This document shows, piece by piece, positions 35,501-48,399 of a DNA stretch of 64,000 nt. Within the stretch, counting starts at the first letter, position 1. The number at the start of each line of letters is the position of its first letter. The translations under genes were made by a program, and so were the position numbers. The stretch comes from Quillaja saponaria (lineage: Eukaryota > Streptophyta > Magnoliopsida > Fabales > Quillajaceae): the NCBI GenBank assembly GCA_029379385.1, contig CM055605.1, positions 6,855,001 through 6,919,000 of the forward strand. Reading direction: 5' to 3'. Below the pieces are notes generated by a model. That model was not told the DNA's origin. It did not search any database and was given only the letters and a program-made list of their open reading frames with translations.

Positions 35501-37863
35501 GACACTAGTTGCTCTTGTGAAGCGGTGTTTAGGCACTGATAACCCCGTGGAAAGGTTTAGCATATCTCATCACTTGCATAAAATATTTCACAAGAGGACT
35601 TGTTGCTGGGGTTTTGAGGAAGATTGGGAAGGCTGCAACAGTCTCTTGCTTTATAGTTTGTGGAGCTTAGCTGAATTGCTGCACCATTATGGCTTAAGAG
35701 ATAACCTTGGCATAATTGCTGATGAGATGGCATATGCTGAAGCAAATCTGGTTAGGGAACTTCAGGAGATTTCTAGTAATTCTTACGCTCCTGGATTGAG
35801 ATGGTATGCTGCTTACATTCTTAGTTATTTTGGGTTCTATGGTTTCCCCAATAAAATTGGGAAAAGGGTTGGGAAATCATTTAATAAGAAGAAACATGCA
35901 GATGCGCAATTCATCCATCCAAATGGGCATGTGTTGAGTGTTCATTGTGTTGTTATTTCTGTTCGATGTCCATCACTACTGCCTCCAGCGAGAAAGTCTA
36001 ATGCTAAAGTAATTGATAATTTCTCATCAAATGACCCAGAGAAGTTTGGCAGAGAGATTGAAAGAGAAGTTCGTTTGACTGCTCATGATGATTATGAAGC
36101 ATTAATGAAATTCTTGGAATATGTTTACGTAGGATTTCTACAAGCCGGAGAAGAACTTGTAGTGAAGTTAAAAGTTCTTGCTAAAAGTTGTGAGCTACAG
36201 TGTTTTTTGCAGATGCTTTATAGGAAATTTCCAAAGTGGGGCATGCCTTTCCCCAGCTATGACCTTACTCCATCTGTTGGGCCAGCGGGATATGGTTTTT
36301 CGTATGTTATTTTTTTCTTGATTACCTATTTAAGGACAGCTTGATGTTGCATGCGAATAGTATTATCTTATTTTTTATTTTGTTTCCCTTTCCATTTCTT
36401 CATACTGCCCCTCACTTTCACAAAAAACTGTTTCCGAGGTGAGTAAAAATTTTGAGGCATCATTATATATTGTTGATTGAAAGCTTCCTGTGGATTGACA
36501 ATCAGCTCAGTGACCCGCGTTCATCAATTGGAGCACGCTTAGTAATAAGAATTTCAACTGGTTTATGGTTCACGGTCGAAGAAGTTATTTAGCAAGAAAA
36601 AAGATAAAAAACTTATTCATGGTCATGTTAGTATTTTTACTTTCTGAAAAGTATGCCGGGGGATTATAATTTATTCAATGCCTGGTTTCAGGGATATAAG
36701 ATTGAAAGCATCTAATATATTCAATCTCTGGTTTCAGGGATATCATAGTGGAATCTAAAACAGCTAAACTAATTGGTTGGACTTGCAGTATGTGTTCCCA
36801 CTCAGTGCCACATATGCATGCTCACAAAGTTATATTGCTGTCTAGTTCTGATTACTTGCGGGCTTTATTTAAGTCAAGAATTCGGGAGAGGTCAGTATGA
36901 ACTAGTTCTTATAATTTATATAGCTTGCAATTGTGCTGATGTATAATTGGTGAGAACTGCTTCCACCTGGTGATTCTCCCATGCTTGATGCTCATAGAAT
37001 ATGGATTTCAAAGGCATTCTGTCCTCCTATGCTATACATGTTTTATGCTTTTATTGGTCTGTATCACGTATGAAATGTTCTCTTCTTTGAATATTTTCCT
37101 CTTGTAATCTGGTGGAACTGTTTCCAATCAATATTTCATTCACCCCGTGAAGTGTTCTGCATTGTGTCCCATATTTCTTCGAATTTCATGTTAACTGTGG
37201 TTTACTTGTAAAACCATCAATGATTTAGGTCTCTTTTGATTTATAAGAAACTGTTCATGCAGTCTTTTGTTTACTTTACGTTTATTTAATATCATTTGTT
37301 GTTTTGTTTTTTTTCTTCGTTCTCTCAAATATTTTTTTGTCTGTTGCAGCCGCTCACTAAACCTACAGGTGCCTGTTGGTTGGAAAGCGATGGTTATACT
37401 AATGCACTGGTTATATTCCAACAAGTTGCCAAATCTAATCCCCTTTGGATGTCTATGGGATAATATGAATACTGAAAAGAAGCTGTTGGAGCTGCAGCCA
37501 TATTTGGAGCTTTGTCATCTTGCTGAGCGATGGTTGTTGGAGGACATTAAAGAAGACTGCTGGAATGTGATTGTAGCTTGTCTTGATTCTGCCATTGAGT
37601 TGTGTAACAATATTCTCCAAATTTCTGCTAAGTCCCCTATGGGGAAGCTGGTTGAAGTTGTAGCAGAGCACATGGCCCGTTCATATCCGCAACTACGCGA
37701 TTCAGGTGAATTCGAATTATTGGATGTTTCACTAGTGAACTTAATTCATTCTGCCTTTGTTCGAATTGGAGAAGAATGCGGGTTGAAGAGACCACTATGT
37801 GATTGTGGTGAATTTGAAGAATTGGATGAAATGCCAGCTACTTACTTCTTTTCTCCTGTTTGA
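32554..37863 (+). CDS. ARM-repeat and BTB/POZ protein, At1g04390-like
   Basis: A probable substrate adaptor of CUL3 ubiquitin ligases; Arabidopsis At1g04390 is the closest match I recall. Nine exons with phase-matched GT-AG borders: 32554-32654, 32761-32893, 33660-34170, 34299-34432, 34526-34694, 34817-34967, 35165-36301, 36738-36890 and 37350-37863. They add up to 1000 residues and TGA at 37861. The first six exons encode an ARM/HEAT-like helical region. Exon 7 ends in a BTB-like domain (VEFLEYVYVGF-type core: LMKFLEYVYVGFLQAGEELV), and exons 8-9 hold a second BTB with HMHAHKVILLSSSDYLRALF and MHWLYSNKLPN. Exon 5/6 is unusual: the reading frame continues past the donor for 41 coding-like codons (GKHHINFWKQGIQGVLL...) and then hits TAG because one base seems lost near 34801; splicing at 34695/34816 restores the frame. 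Exon 8 has a duplicated acceptor. Confidence 0.88.
34695..34816 (+). other. Coding-like segment removable by splicing (exitron-like)
   Basis: This 122-nt stretch begins GTAAGC, ends ATAG, and between them reads in phase as GKHHINFWKQGIQGVLLSLL and further residues up to ENKYP and TAG. The length, 122, is one short of 41 codons. So the segment looks like a former exon part that has lost one base and can still be skipped without changing phase. Confidence 0.6.
36673..36752 (+). repeat. Tandem duplication of a splice acceptor
   Basis: TATTCAATG(C)CTGGTTTCAGGGATATAAG (from about 36673) and TATTCAATCTCTGGTTTCAGGGATATCAT (from about 36719) are two copies of about 35 bp, 45 bp apart, each ending in a usable CAG. 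Only the second (AG at 36736-36737) keeps the frame into the second BTB domain; the first leads to a stop. Confidence 0.75.
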
Positions 37864-40506
37864 TTGGATTTACCAAGGTGGTAATGCATACAAGTATGAA
37901 TCGTCTTCCTGATGATTTACAGATTGGGAGATCTGTGAAAGAAATATATTTTGCAAGCTCAAAATCTTATTGTTGTTAGTTACATGTATAGCAATAAATT
38001 CTGCCAGTTATATGCATGACCCTGTATCTGTGGAACTGGAAAATTCAACTTCAAAAGCTTTTGAGAAGCTGTGAAGCTTGTACATATATATCATGTTGTT
38101 CAATCGTTGAGTTGTGGGGATTATCTTTGAACTTGTACTTACCAAGTTGAATATATCGTGTTAATACTCATATATGTTACTACAACTTAGTTTCTATTTG
38201 GTAGTGTGACTGATACGCAACTTACTGAAGGAGGAATCAACACATATAATTTCTTTTATTTGAAAATAGTTTCGATCATGATGGTATAAGTAGAATTCTT
38301 TAGTATTTATTATAGTGAGTAATATTAATTTTTAGCAGAGATAATATCGCTTACATATTTATGGGTACAATATTCCAATCCAAGGTCTTAGTATCTCCCT
38401 TTTAATCATTGAGCTAATACTTAATTCAATTAAATTCTAAATCTTTAATTAATTAAGGTTGGATACATGAATATTTTTTCTTCATTCGTATCAATCCAAA
38501 ACGTCACCATTAGTGACAGCCAAAAGAATCGTGGGACGACCTAATAGTTGTTCAATGCCCCAAACGAATATTTGGGAAGATTTATCTTATAAAATTTAGT
38601 TAGTTTTATACTAATTAATTACAATCTTTCTTTTTTACTCGAACTTAAAATTAGCACAGTATGCTTTTGGCAGAGTTAATCACTAAGCAAATAATTAATA
38701 AATTTATTATTTTTAAACTTTAATAATGGTATTTATTGTATATTTTATAAGTGACCTATAGAGTAAATTGAGATTATACTTTCTCAATGTGTAATTTGAA
38801 GACAAAGCAGATCCACTTCCATATATTAAGTAATTTCCATGTCTAAGATTATATATTCTCCCAACAGAAGAAAACTTTCCATATGTATGTTATGATATAA
38901 TTTCAAGTTGATGTGATTCCACCAAATATCATGAATTAGCATTTTAGCTTTTGTTTTTATTAATTCTCGAGTTATAGGGACAATTGGGATTGAGTTTTAC
39001 AAACAATATCATAGCATTGGCCTTCTTGATATGTGGGACAAAAGAGAGATCTAAAAAAAATTTAGTGGCAACTTCGAGAATAGTAGCAATGATAACTGTG
39101 ATAGTGCAGATTCCAAATTAAAAATTTACAATATGATTAGTTACAAACAACTAAGTGTCAAGCTATTAAAATTAATTATTTTGAACTATTTATTTTTTAT
39201 TTGTTCTGAAATTACCAAGCCAATTGAGCTTGAATCATTAAAAATGTGTTGTTATAGTCTTATGTAATAACGGTCAATTTTATTTTTCATAATCTCCCCC
39301 AAAGTTTCAACCCACAACCTCTCTCTCTTTATCTAGGGTGACTCTAATTCTTGGATGATATTCTTTCTTCAAATTGCTATATATGAACAAAGTATATTCA
39401 AATGGTCAAGTATCTTACACAATTAATTAATAGCAATCCATCAACTTGCAACAACCACGTTTGAAAGAGTGTGATTCGTGATCCTTGCACCAATTCTAGA
39501 AGCGATAAAAATATAGAGGAGTCATTGTACATGTTGTGTCTGAAATGGAATTTAATAATTGTTAGTATTATTTTATCATTCTATATATAAATGAGATTGT
39601 TGGTATATTAAAATTTTATTAAAAGGATAACAACCTATCTATCGTAAATAAAATATAGGATTGTGATCCAATATATATCTTACAAATATCTAAAATAAGC
39701 ACACATATATTTAATTATTAGTGAAGGATAAAATTTATATATTGCCATGCCTTAAGTACAACAAATTAACAATGGAACTTTGGTTTGTATAAATTATTTT
39801 CTATCATTATCATTTTGAGAAACAATAGCAAGGGACATCTCCATATTGTTCATGAACCATAATTATTAGAATTGCAAAATTCGACCAACCATTCCTTTAA
39901 TTTTATGTATGCACAAAATTAACTTGATGAGGTTTATACCAAATTAAGTAATCAGTTGTTAGTTTAACGAAAATACATATTAATTATCAATTAATTAATT
40001 TAGTTTTCATTAAATTTGAACGTTAAAAGTTCTCACCGGAAAATAATAATTATAATTATTTTTTTCATAATTTAAAAAACTATTATTTGTTTTATCTTTT
40101 ATCAAAATAAAAAAATAATATCATTTAATATATGTAATTCAATTGACAATTGAAAAGACATTTCAGACTTCGCAAATAAAATTTTTTTCCTCAAAGAAGT
40201 CAAAAATGAAAATTTTGCAAAATGTAATTTATATCCCAAAGACAATTATAAAAAGAAACAATAAATAATTTATTGAATAGAAATACATCTTAATTGTATA
40301 ATTTCGTGTCATCTGACATTTTTGCATGCAGTACACTTGGGCTAAATATCAGAAAGCTAAGATTTATATATATATTTGTAGATCTAAGGTACATATTACA
40401 CTAATTAAGAGACAAGTATAAATATATGTCTGTAAGTGTAATATTTACCTCGAATCCATTCAAATATGTAATTGTTCTTATAATTTTGATGTAGCTTTGG
40501 ATCTTT
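37864..40506. other. Intergenic region, 2.6 kb, no gene seen
   Basis: Convergent neighbours: the 3' UTR of the BTB gene at the left and of the bHLH gene at the right. The stretch is AT-rich and no coding or repeat feature is clear. Confidence 0.6.
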
Positions 40507-42599
40507 TCAATTGATCATATTTTGTAATGCTTGCTGAAGGTATCTCACAATATCCTTTGTTTTCATGCAGAACTCAGCCTCCATCTGTCAAGAAACAAAA
40601 ACTAGTAGTAATCAGTTAATCAACTTAATAATAACCTAGTTTTAATCTAACTAATTAGAATATGTTCAAGATTGAGATTTATATATATATATTGGGAGTT
40701 TTCTAAGCAATATTCTCCTCTAGAGCAATGTTTATATATATACATATTATCGTGTAATAGTGTCACTACATGATCGACGTTATTTTTTAACCAAAAGACC
40801 GGGAGTTAACTATCGAGATGTTAAATTATCTGGACATCCTTGATATAGATTGCTTTCATTAATTGTGAGAAATATCTAATATAACTTACCTGAGCAATAA
40901 CAGTTATGTCGATGGTGTCATTCCCAAAAACCACAACATTGCTAGTGATCACAACTAATTGAAGCTTCACTATTTGGTTCATGAGTTTTGCTAGAATTCC
41001 TTTGTGATTCTGGCAATGAACTCGAATGAGTATATTCGTGTCCATAACTTTTGCTTCAATTTCCAGCAATTGTTTGCTGTAATTATAGTTGCTAAGGTTG
41101 TCATCATCATCTTTAGATAGTTGATGTGAAGAGTGATGATCCTTCACAAACACCACTGATTCTACAACTCTCTTCTTATTCTTCTCCTCAAGACTCTTTA
41201 TTCGTTCTTGAAGCTGTTTCAAGTACTGAACTGTTTCTCCAAGAACAGAAGCTTTGTCCTTCTATAGTTAAGAAAAACTTAAATCAATAATATTGTGAAA
41301 TAAGAGTGCAACAAATTACAGCATAAATCTAAATTAGTTAAAGGGGATACAAAATGAAAATTAAAAGAAATAATTAGTTTTTTCTGTCTAGAAATTATGA
41401 TGAACATGTGCATCGACAAATAAAACTATATTCATGTAATTAAAATTAAAAAAAAAATAATAATAAGAAAGTAAGCTATGCTATTTCACATGCATGTGCC
41501 TCATTTAATAGAGTCAAACATGATCATTAGCAAGATCTGGCATTTAAAAGAAAAAAATGGGAACTTGGAGTTTTTTTTTTTTGTGTGTTCTCTTTTTAAA
41601 CCATGCATAAAAATTCTTCAGAAACACCAGGCTAGGTTACCTATTCTGTTTCTTAGAGAAACAGAAACATCATATATATAACAGGAACATACTTTCATTA
41701 ATATAATGAACCAAACAAGTTCTTTTTCTTCTAATTACTAATAATCATGCACATGATATATATATATATATATATAAGAAAAGTAACTGATTAATTGCAC
41801 CCCTTTTTTTTTCTGTGTTTTCTTTTTAAACTATGCTTAAAAGTTCTTCAGAAACTCCAGGTGCCGAATCTGTTTCTTAAAGAAACATCATATATAACAG
41901 GAACATACTTGAACCAAACAAGTTCTTTTTCTTCTAATTAACAAAAGTGTTTCTGATTTAACTTTTTTTTCTATTTTTCATCAAAGATGTTTAGAAAAGC
42001 TTGATCCAGAACATATCAAAACATGTTGGCCCTAACAATCATGCACATGATATATATATATATATATATAAGTAACTGATAGATTGCACCTTCTTTATGC
42101 CAGGTACTGCATCTGAAAGAGCTGAATACCTCTGGTTGAGATCTTCCCTTCGCTTTCTCTCTGCGATTATGTGAAATGGAAGCTGGTGTGAGGATTTGAG
42201 TGTGCTTGTCCACTTCTGTCCTTGAACAGCTTCCATGGATGCATGACATGCAAAGTCAAACCAATTCTTGTTGTAATTAATTGGCTGCAAGGATTGCAAG
42301 TTTCTCAATGGGAAAGTTTTAGATGAAGCAGATGGAGTAGAAGAAATTGTGTGTGCTGGGTTTTGCAAGGCTTTGATGGTGGAAACATTGAAAGGAATAT
42401 TGTTAGTAGAGCTTTGTTCAGATCTTAAAAGTAGGTGATCAGAAAATGGATGAAGCAGCTCAGAAGAAAAATAAGATTGATAGAAGTTCTCTTCCAAGGA
42501 TCCAGCTTCAGCTTCATCTGCATCTGCATCTGTAGACCTACCATTGTTGTTGCAGCTGAGCATGTTGAATTCATGGATATTGATAGGGTGATCCTCCAT
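40507..42599 (-). CDS. bHLH transcription factor, bHLH18/19/20/25 type
   Basis: Nuclear DNA-binding regulator. Three exons on the minus strand, 42599-42090, 41261-40890 and 40584-40507, join in phase to 319 residues. The N-terminal 145 residues are acidic and then polar. The basic region and helix 1 (HIIAERKRREDLNQRYSALS) end exon 1; helix 2 (DKASVLGETVQYLKQLQERI) begins exon 2. His, Glu and Arg at the standard DNA-contact positions are present, so E-box binding is expected. The rest of exon 2 and exon 3 form an ACT-like C-terminal domain (DTNILIRVHCQNHKGILAKL, then MEAEFCMKTKDIVRYLQQAL). The exon 1/2 join gives KK-KDKASV where relatives usually have KK-MDKASV. This clade in Arabidopsis includes NAI1/bHLH20 and bHLH25. 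Intron 1 carries a tandem duplication that copies sequence next to the donor. Confidence 0.88.
41571..42092 (-). repeat. Tandem duplication within bHLH intron 1
   Basis: Copy 1 (41571-41801) and copy 2 (41804-42092) share TTTTTAAACCATGC, TTCTTCAGAAAC, CCAAACAAGTTCTTTTTCTTC, an ATCATGCACATGATATATA stretch with TA repeats, and AAGTAACTGATNNATTGCACC. Copy 2 has an extra stretch of about 85 bp (from about 41942). The last shared block is next to the real exon-1 donor at 42089, so copy 1 carries a second donor-like GTGCAATT. Confidence 0.75.
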
Positions 42600-44793
42600 T
42601 TTCTTGTAAAATGAAAGTGTTATTATAAATTAACCATGAAGCTCTTCAGAAAATTATATATATATAATAACTACAAGTTCACACATAATAAACCATTTTG
42701 GCAATGACTTGTCTACTTCTGCTTTAATTCTTTATAAACATGATTAAGATGGTCAAAGTAGTTACCCAGCTAGCTAGCTAGAGACAAAGACAGAGTGCTA
42801 CCAGTAAAACAAAGTTAATAATATATATATATATAATATAATATAATATAATATATGCACATGACAAGGAGTTTAGCCATGGGGAGATTCAAACATACAT
42901 TAAGGCTTTATCCAAAGATTGGAAAAACTAAGTAGGGTTTCATTCTTCTATATAGCTGTATATATAAGAACGTGATCACAATGATACTTCTAATTTGCAT
43001 GTGTGAAAATGTACATTTTATTTTATTCAATTATTTGGTCACTATTGGAATTGAGGCGCTCATCTCTCAATGATTGTTTTTTTTTTTTTTTTTTCTTTTT
43101 AAATTATGAGTTTTAAGTTTTGTAAAAATAATTTATTGGGTTTGAATACGAAATCTAAGACAAAGAGATTAGTTATATATTTATTAATATCAATCTGCTA
43201 ATTAACACCATTATTTGAAAGTGAAGCATATAAGTACAAACAATTAGCACGATATCTAAGTCAATTACGTGATTTTTCTTATTTGTATCACATATTTATC
43301 TTTTTTCACATATATCGATCATTTAAGAATTGTAATAGAAAATGACTATCTGCATGAAGTAAACAACGCCCCTCTGTAGTGTATCACCATGTTTCTCACG
43401 AGAAGACAAACTAGTTCCTTTTTGGTAAGTATATATTCAACGCAAGGATGCTTTACTAATCCTCTTTTTTTTCCATATTTTTTTTTTTTTTTTGAAGTTA
43501 GAGGTTGTGAGGTTAATGAACGAATGAAGAAGGTTCACCCTTTCCATGAATAAGTTATATAAAACCTATTAATATCCATGGCGGATTTGGGTTGAACATT
43601 ATATAATCTTTAATAAGTAGTATATATTTTTTTCAACGAACAAAACATTTCCTTTAATTTTATATATTTCCTTTCTTCCCGGGCGAATTGACATGAATAG
43701 TATAAAATTAATTAAAATTTGATTATTAGTGAATTCAATCAAGTTGGCATGCAATCTGAGTTGAGTATTAAAATATTGAGTAAACTAAAATGAAAGACAA
43801 CATACACATGATAGAGATTGTTTCAATCACCATGGCAAGGTATGACTCACAGATTGATGTTTCCCATTGTATTAATTAACTCAATTGTGCCATTTCCATC
43901 GCTCCTGTTTCTCAGCCAAAAGGAAAGGAAAAACAAGACAGTGACAAGAAGAAGCTGCAGATGCATAACAAAATTGGCATTTACCATTCACTTTGCAGAC
44001 CATATGATCCATTCAATATACAGACAAGGGGTCAAATCTACAAGACTAACCATTAAGAAACTTAAATGAGTAGTCTGACAATAAATCTCAAGCAACTTTA
44101 CTGAAAATTCAAGAGAAACCAAAATAGAATCTGTCTGATACAATAACATCTAAATCAAGAGGGAAAACGTGCAAAGGTGTTACATAACTACAAATGAAAT
44201 CACAAGGATGGTAAACATTAACAAAATCCAGAAAGTATGAAGCAAGATCAATAAAAATTATTCTTTCTACAACCTTCTCTGTACTCCAGGAATACCCATC
44301 ATGTGAACCTGTTACCCAGTAAATTCATGCACGCACCCTCAGTGCCTTTCAAGTAGAAGAATGGTTTTACCAGGTAGGTACGAACACAACCAATCCCGCT
44401 CCTTGTATATAATAGGAAAGGAACATGGGTAATCAATTTTTTCCTAAGCCTGTACATGCTAACCCCTAGCTCTATACCAATAACAAATAGAGCAACAAAA
44501 TAAGCTCCGTCTGTCAAAAAGAAAAAAAAACAAAACAAAAGATCAAGCCAAGTCTCACAATTCACAGATGGGCTCACTAGCAAATTTATGACAGTGCTGC
44601 ATAATTTTTGGCATTATAACAAGTAAACAAGGTGATTATGAGGCTAAAAAACACTCCATGGTAGATGCAGCCCATAGTTCTACTTCAGGCTGTTCCCCAT
44701 GCACTTAAAGACACGTGATTGCTACTATCACATTTAATGTGATACTCTTCATAGAAATCATACTTCTTAGCTGAACTTATATCTTATTTTCTA
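42600..44793. other. Intergenic region between bHLH and PAT1 genes
   Basis: The left half should hold the promoter of the bHLH gene; it includes an (ATAAT)n tract near 42822-42855. The right part, from about 44,150, is likely the 3' UTR of the PAT1 gene. Frames here, including one of 94 codons at 44299-44583, have no domain. Confidence 0.55.
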
Positions 44794-47700
44794 TCAACTC
44801 AGCACTGACTCTGAGTTAATGTTACCTCCACTTCCCCCAGTACTACCGTTAAATCCAACTACAGGCACGGAGCGCTGGGCAAAATCAAGCAATAGCTTCC
44901 TTTGGTGATCATCAGTGTGAGGAAGACTTGCACGTAGAAGCTCAACGGGCATTTCCCTATTAATTGCTCTGGCAACATCAGACCCAATTGCAGCCATATT
45001 TGGTGTGCCTAGCATGAGCAATGATTGCATTATACTGTCATATTTATTCATACAATACTTAGTGAGAAGGCCAAAGAATTCATCAAATGAGGCCTGCCAT
45101 AGTGAACGATTAGCTATATTGTAGTTGCTTGCAGCATGAGGATCAGTTAAAACTTCAGTGGCCCTCTCAAGAACGGATACTAAAATAAGGGAAGCCCCAT
45201 CTCCAGCAGAGCTTCCCAGAGGACGTAGTGGTGGCTGCTCTGATGAACAAACAACTGCTGCAAGACAGGCACTGAGTGCACCAAGATCCATGCCACGGAT
45301 GCATACCGCTGCCATCCTAGCAAGGTTATTAGTTGTTTCTGCTGCTGCTGGATCAGAGGGGAGGCCACCAAATAAGAACCTCAAATGACGGAAGATGGCC
45401 ATGCAGACTATTCGCATAAGTTCGCTACCTGGAAGAAAAAGCTGAAGGTACCTTGCAAGGAGTTTCCGGCCTTTGGGAAGAGAAACTATCCGCAAGAAAA
45501 CAAGATCATCCTTAGCAGCAAGTCCAACTGTGTGTCCATTCTTGCCAAGAGGGTCAACAAGTTGAAGTGAAGCTGCTAGTCCTTCCAACAGAGCCTGCCT
45601 TCTTCGTCTCAACTGAATTCCACCATCTTGCATCTGATTAAACTGTAAAAAACGGTCAATATCATCTACATCAAGAAGAAGACAAAGTCCATCCTCAATC
45701 GCGACTCTTGCTGCAAGCATCGGCTCCTGTTCAAGAGGCTTGTCAGAAATATTTTGCTCATTGCTGCCAGTGAAAAATGAATTTGGAGGGTCAACTTCAA
45801 GAAGAGGGCGAGGCCTACGAATAGATGAGAATGGAACTCTCCCTAAAGCATCAACCTGGAGAAAAGCATGTGGCTCCATATTAGCACGAGCCTGTGGAGG
45901 GATTTCCCTTATTTGATTTGGGCAAAAGTGGTGTCTCAATTTTGACCCAGCAGATTTTTTTGCAAGACAAGCCTGGTGGTAATAATCATCTACATATGGA
46001 TCATTACTGTGTGTTGCCGCAAGCTGCATTCGAAGAATACCCTCAATTTCATCAGTTGTCATATACTTGGACCTAAACTTTGGCCAACCACCATCACTCT
46101 TTAGGGTACTAAAGTCAGAACCCTGTTGGAAGAAATGAAGATTCTGTCTACCTTTCTGACCAGATCTTGGTCTTTGATCTCTTATATCGGCTAGCCCAAA
46201 CATCTGCTCATACTGGCTGATTAAGGGTGAACTTGAAGAAAGATGGGAGTTAAATAACTGGGAGTGGAATCCTGATAAATAACCTGCTGATTGCTGGACA
46301 GGATGATGCAGTCTCTGCTGTTGTTGCGGCATTTGAGATATCAAATGTGGAGGCAATGATACATTCTGAAGAGGTAATTGTTGCTGAAACATATTACTCA
46401 TGTGACTGGGATGATCTCCAGGAAATAAGTTTCCCTTGTTGACCCATTGGTTTGATGTTCGATTATTAACAGGGGAGCCAGTAGTAAATTGATGCATATT
46501 TCCAGCGTGTGACCCGTTTAGGCCAGTCAAATGAATTTGAGAATTAGAAAAGTGAGAGAGGTTTGGTGGCGATAATGGAATATGGAGTCCGCTAGCATGG
46601 TATGGAATGTTCAATTGGCCTGTATTTTGATTTGGAGAAGCATGCTGTGATCTGCCACCAGGAGGAGGATATGAAGTAAAAGAAGATTTAGGCATCGGTA
46701 TTGGTTCACTAGAGAACTGTTGGTGGAGTTGTTGTTGTTGCTGCTGCTGCTGATCAGGGTAAGAAGCTGTTCTGTACAAGGGCTTTGATTCTTGTAATAA
46801 AGCAACCGAAGAATGTGGATGTGATGACCATCTTTTGCCTTCCTGAGAGTCAATCATATGGTGATCAAACCAATAGGGAGCATCCTCCCTTTGTGACCAT
46901 TCAGCAGCAGATGAATCTGAATAGAAAGCCCACCAAACAGGAGTAATAAGAATTCAGTCAACCACAATACTGGTGAAAATAAAAAGGAACCAAAAATACT
47001 TCCATATAGCCTTTGAAACATAATGTTAAAACCCAAAAACAGAAGAAAGAGGTAACATCTAATATCAAACCACAATGTTTTTGTCTTATGGATTATGCTG
47101 AATATAACTTGTGTTAAAGGATAACCCCAGATGAAGTGTACTTCCCATTATAGGCAATCTCTCCAATAACAATATCAAGATTGGGTAACCAAAATATGCT
47201 TCACTATTGCACCAATTGTGTGCTACCTACATGACCCATAAACACTGCATGCAATGACTCAAGTTACACATATTTTTGGTTTTTACATACACAGAAGAAG
47301 TAGGGGGGGTTGTGCCACAAGCTCCTCTCAAAGACCGTCATGTAATGTATACTGCTTGTAGCAAACAACTCCCCTCCCCTTTTCCATCTGTGCAGAACAC
47401 TCATGTGGTTCAGTCTTTCAGATGCATATCTGCAGTTTTTATTAATTTATATGTTTATATATCTTCAAATGCATACTTTGCAAATTGATAAAATTCTCAC
47501 GTAGGAGAGTCCTGGAATATTTGGAATAAACATAAAGGCAAATAAAAAATAAGAATTTCAAACAAAAACTGAAAAACAGGAAGATGAGAACACTCTTATA
47601 GATTTCCCAAAGCATATTCCTTGTTGGGAACATGTTACTCATCCTTTTAGAGGAAAGAAGAAAAAATGTGAGTGTGGAGGACAACAGAACAGATTGAATC

Positions 47701-48356
47701 ACATCTTTTTGGTTTTTCGTGCATCTCTACTGACCTTAAAAGACATTTTTGAAGTTATTTTCTCCTAATTCATGGACTCGCATTGCCCAACCTCTGTTGG
47801 GATAGTATACTGAAAATAATTTATTGTCCAGAAGTAAAGTGACTCTTGTCAGATAACTAAACATTGCTTTCCAGTAAATCATCATTTCACCTAACACAAA
47901 TTCAAATTAAGATGTCAAGGAACATCCGTTTTCTTATCCTATATCAATACCTAAAAAAATAATACGTGGCCTAGCACTAGCAGAATCTGCATTGACTGTG
48001 GTTGTTGATGGTTTACAAAAACAACTGTGATGTACATAGTGGGCTGAGATAAAATAGAATGAGTTTATACAACTGAAGTATTAATGTAAACTAAGCATCT
48101 TAAGGAAAGGAAATGTTGAGAATTACGAATTATAATGCAAATTGATCAAATTATAGAACTGCTCAACTCACTTTCTCTTGATATCCCTTCAAGGATGCCT
48201 TCTCCACTTCTTGGTCCACTAACAACCTTGTTCATCTGAATGAAAAAAATTCAATTTCAATTATAAAGATGTCTACTTTATGATTACCACATAACAGGCA
48301 ATATAATTACTATTACCAGCTCCTTCATTATTCTTTTTCTTAAGAATGAGACCCTT

Positions 48357-48399
<43 letters not shown>

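Noticed and set aside
44299..44583. 94-codon minus-strand frame after PAT1
   Set aside because: Lies in the expected PAT1 3' UTR; no domain, and hydrophobic stretches come from T-rich DNA.
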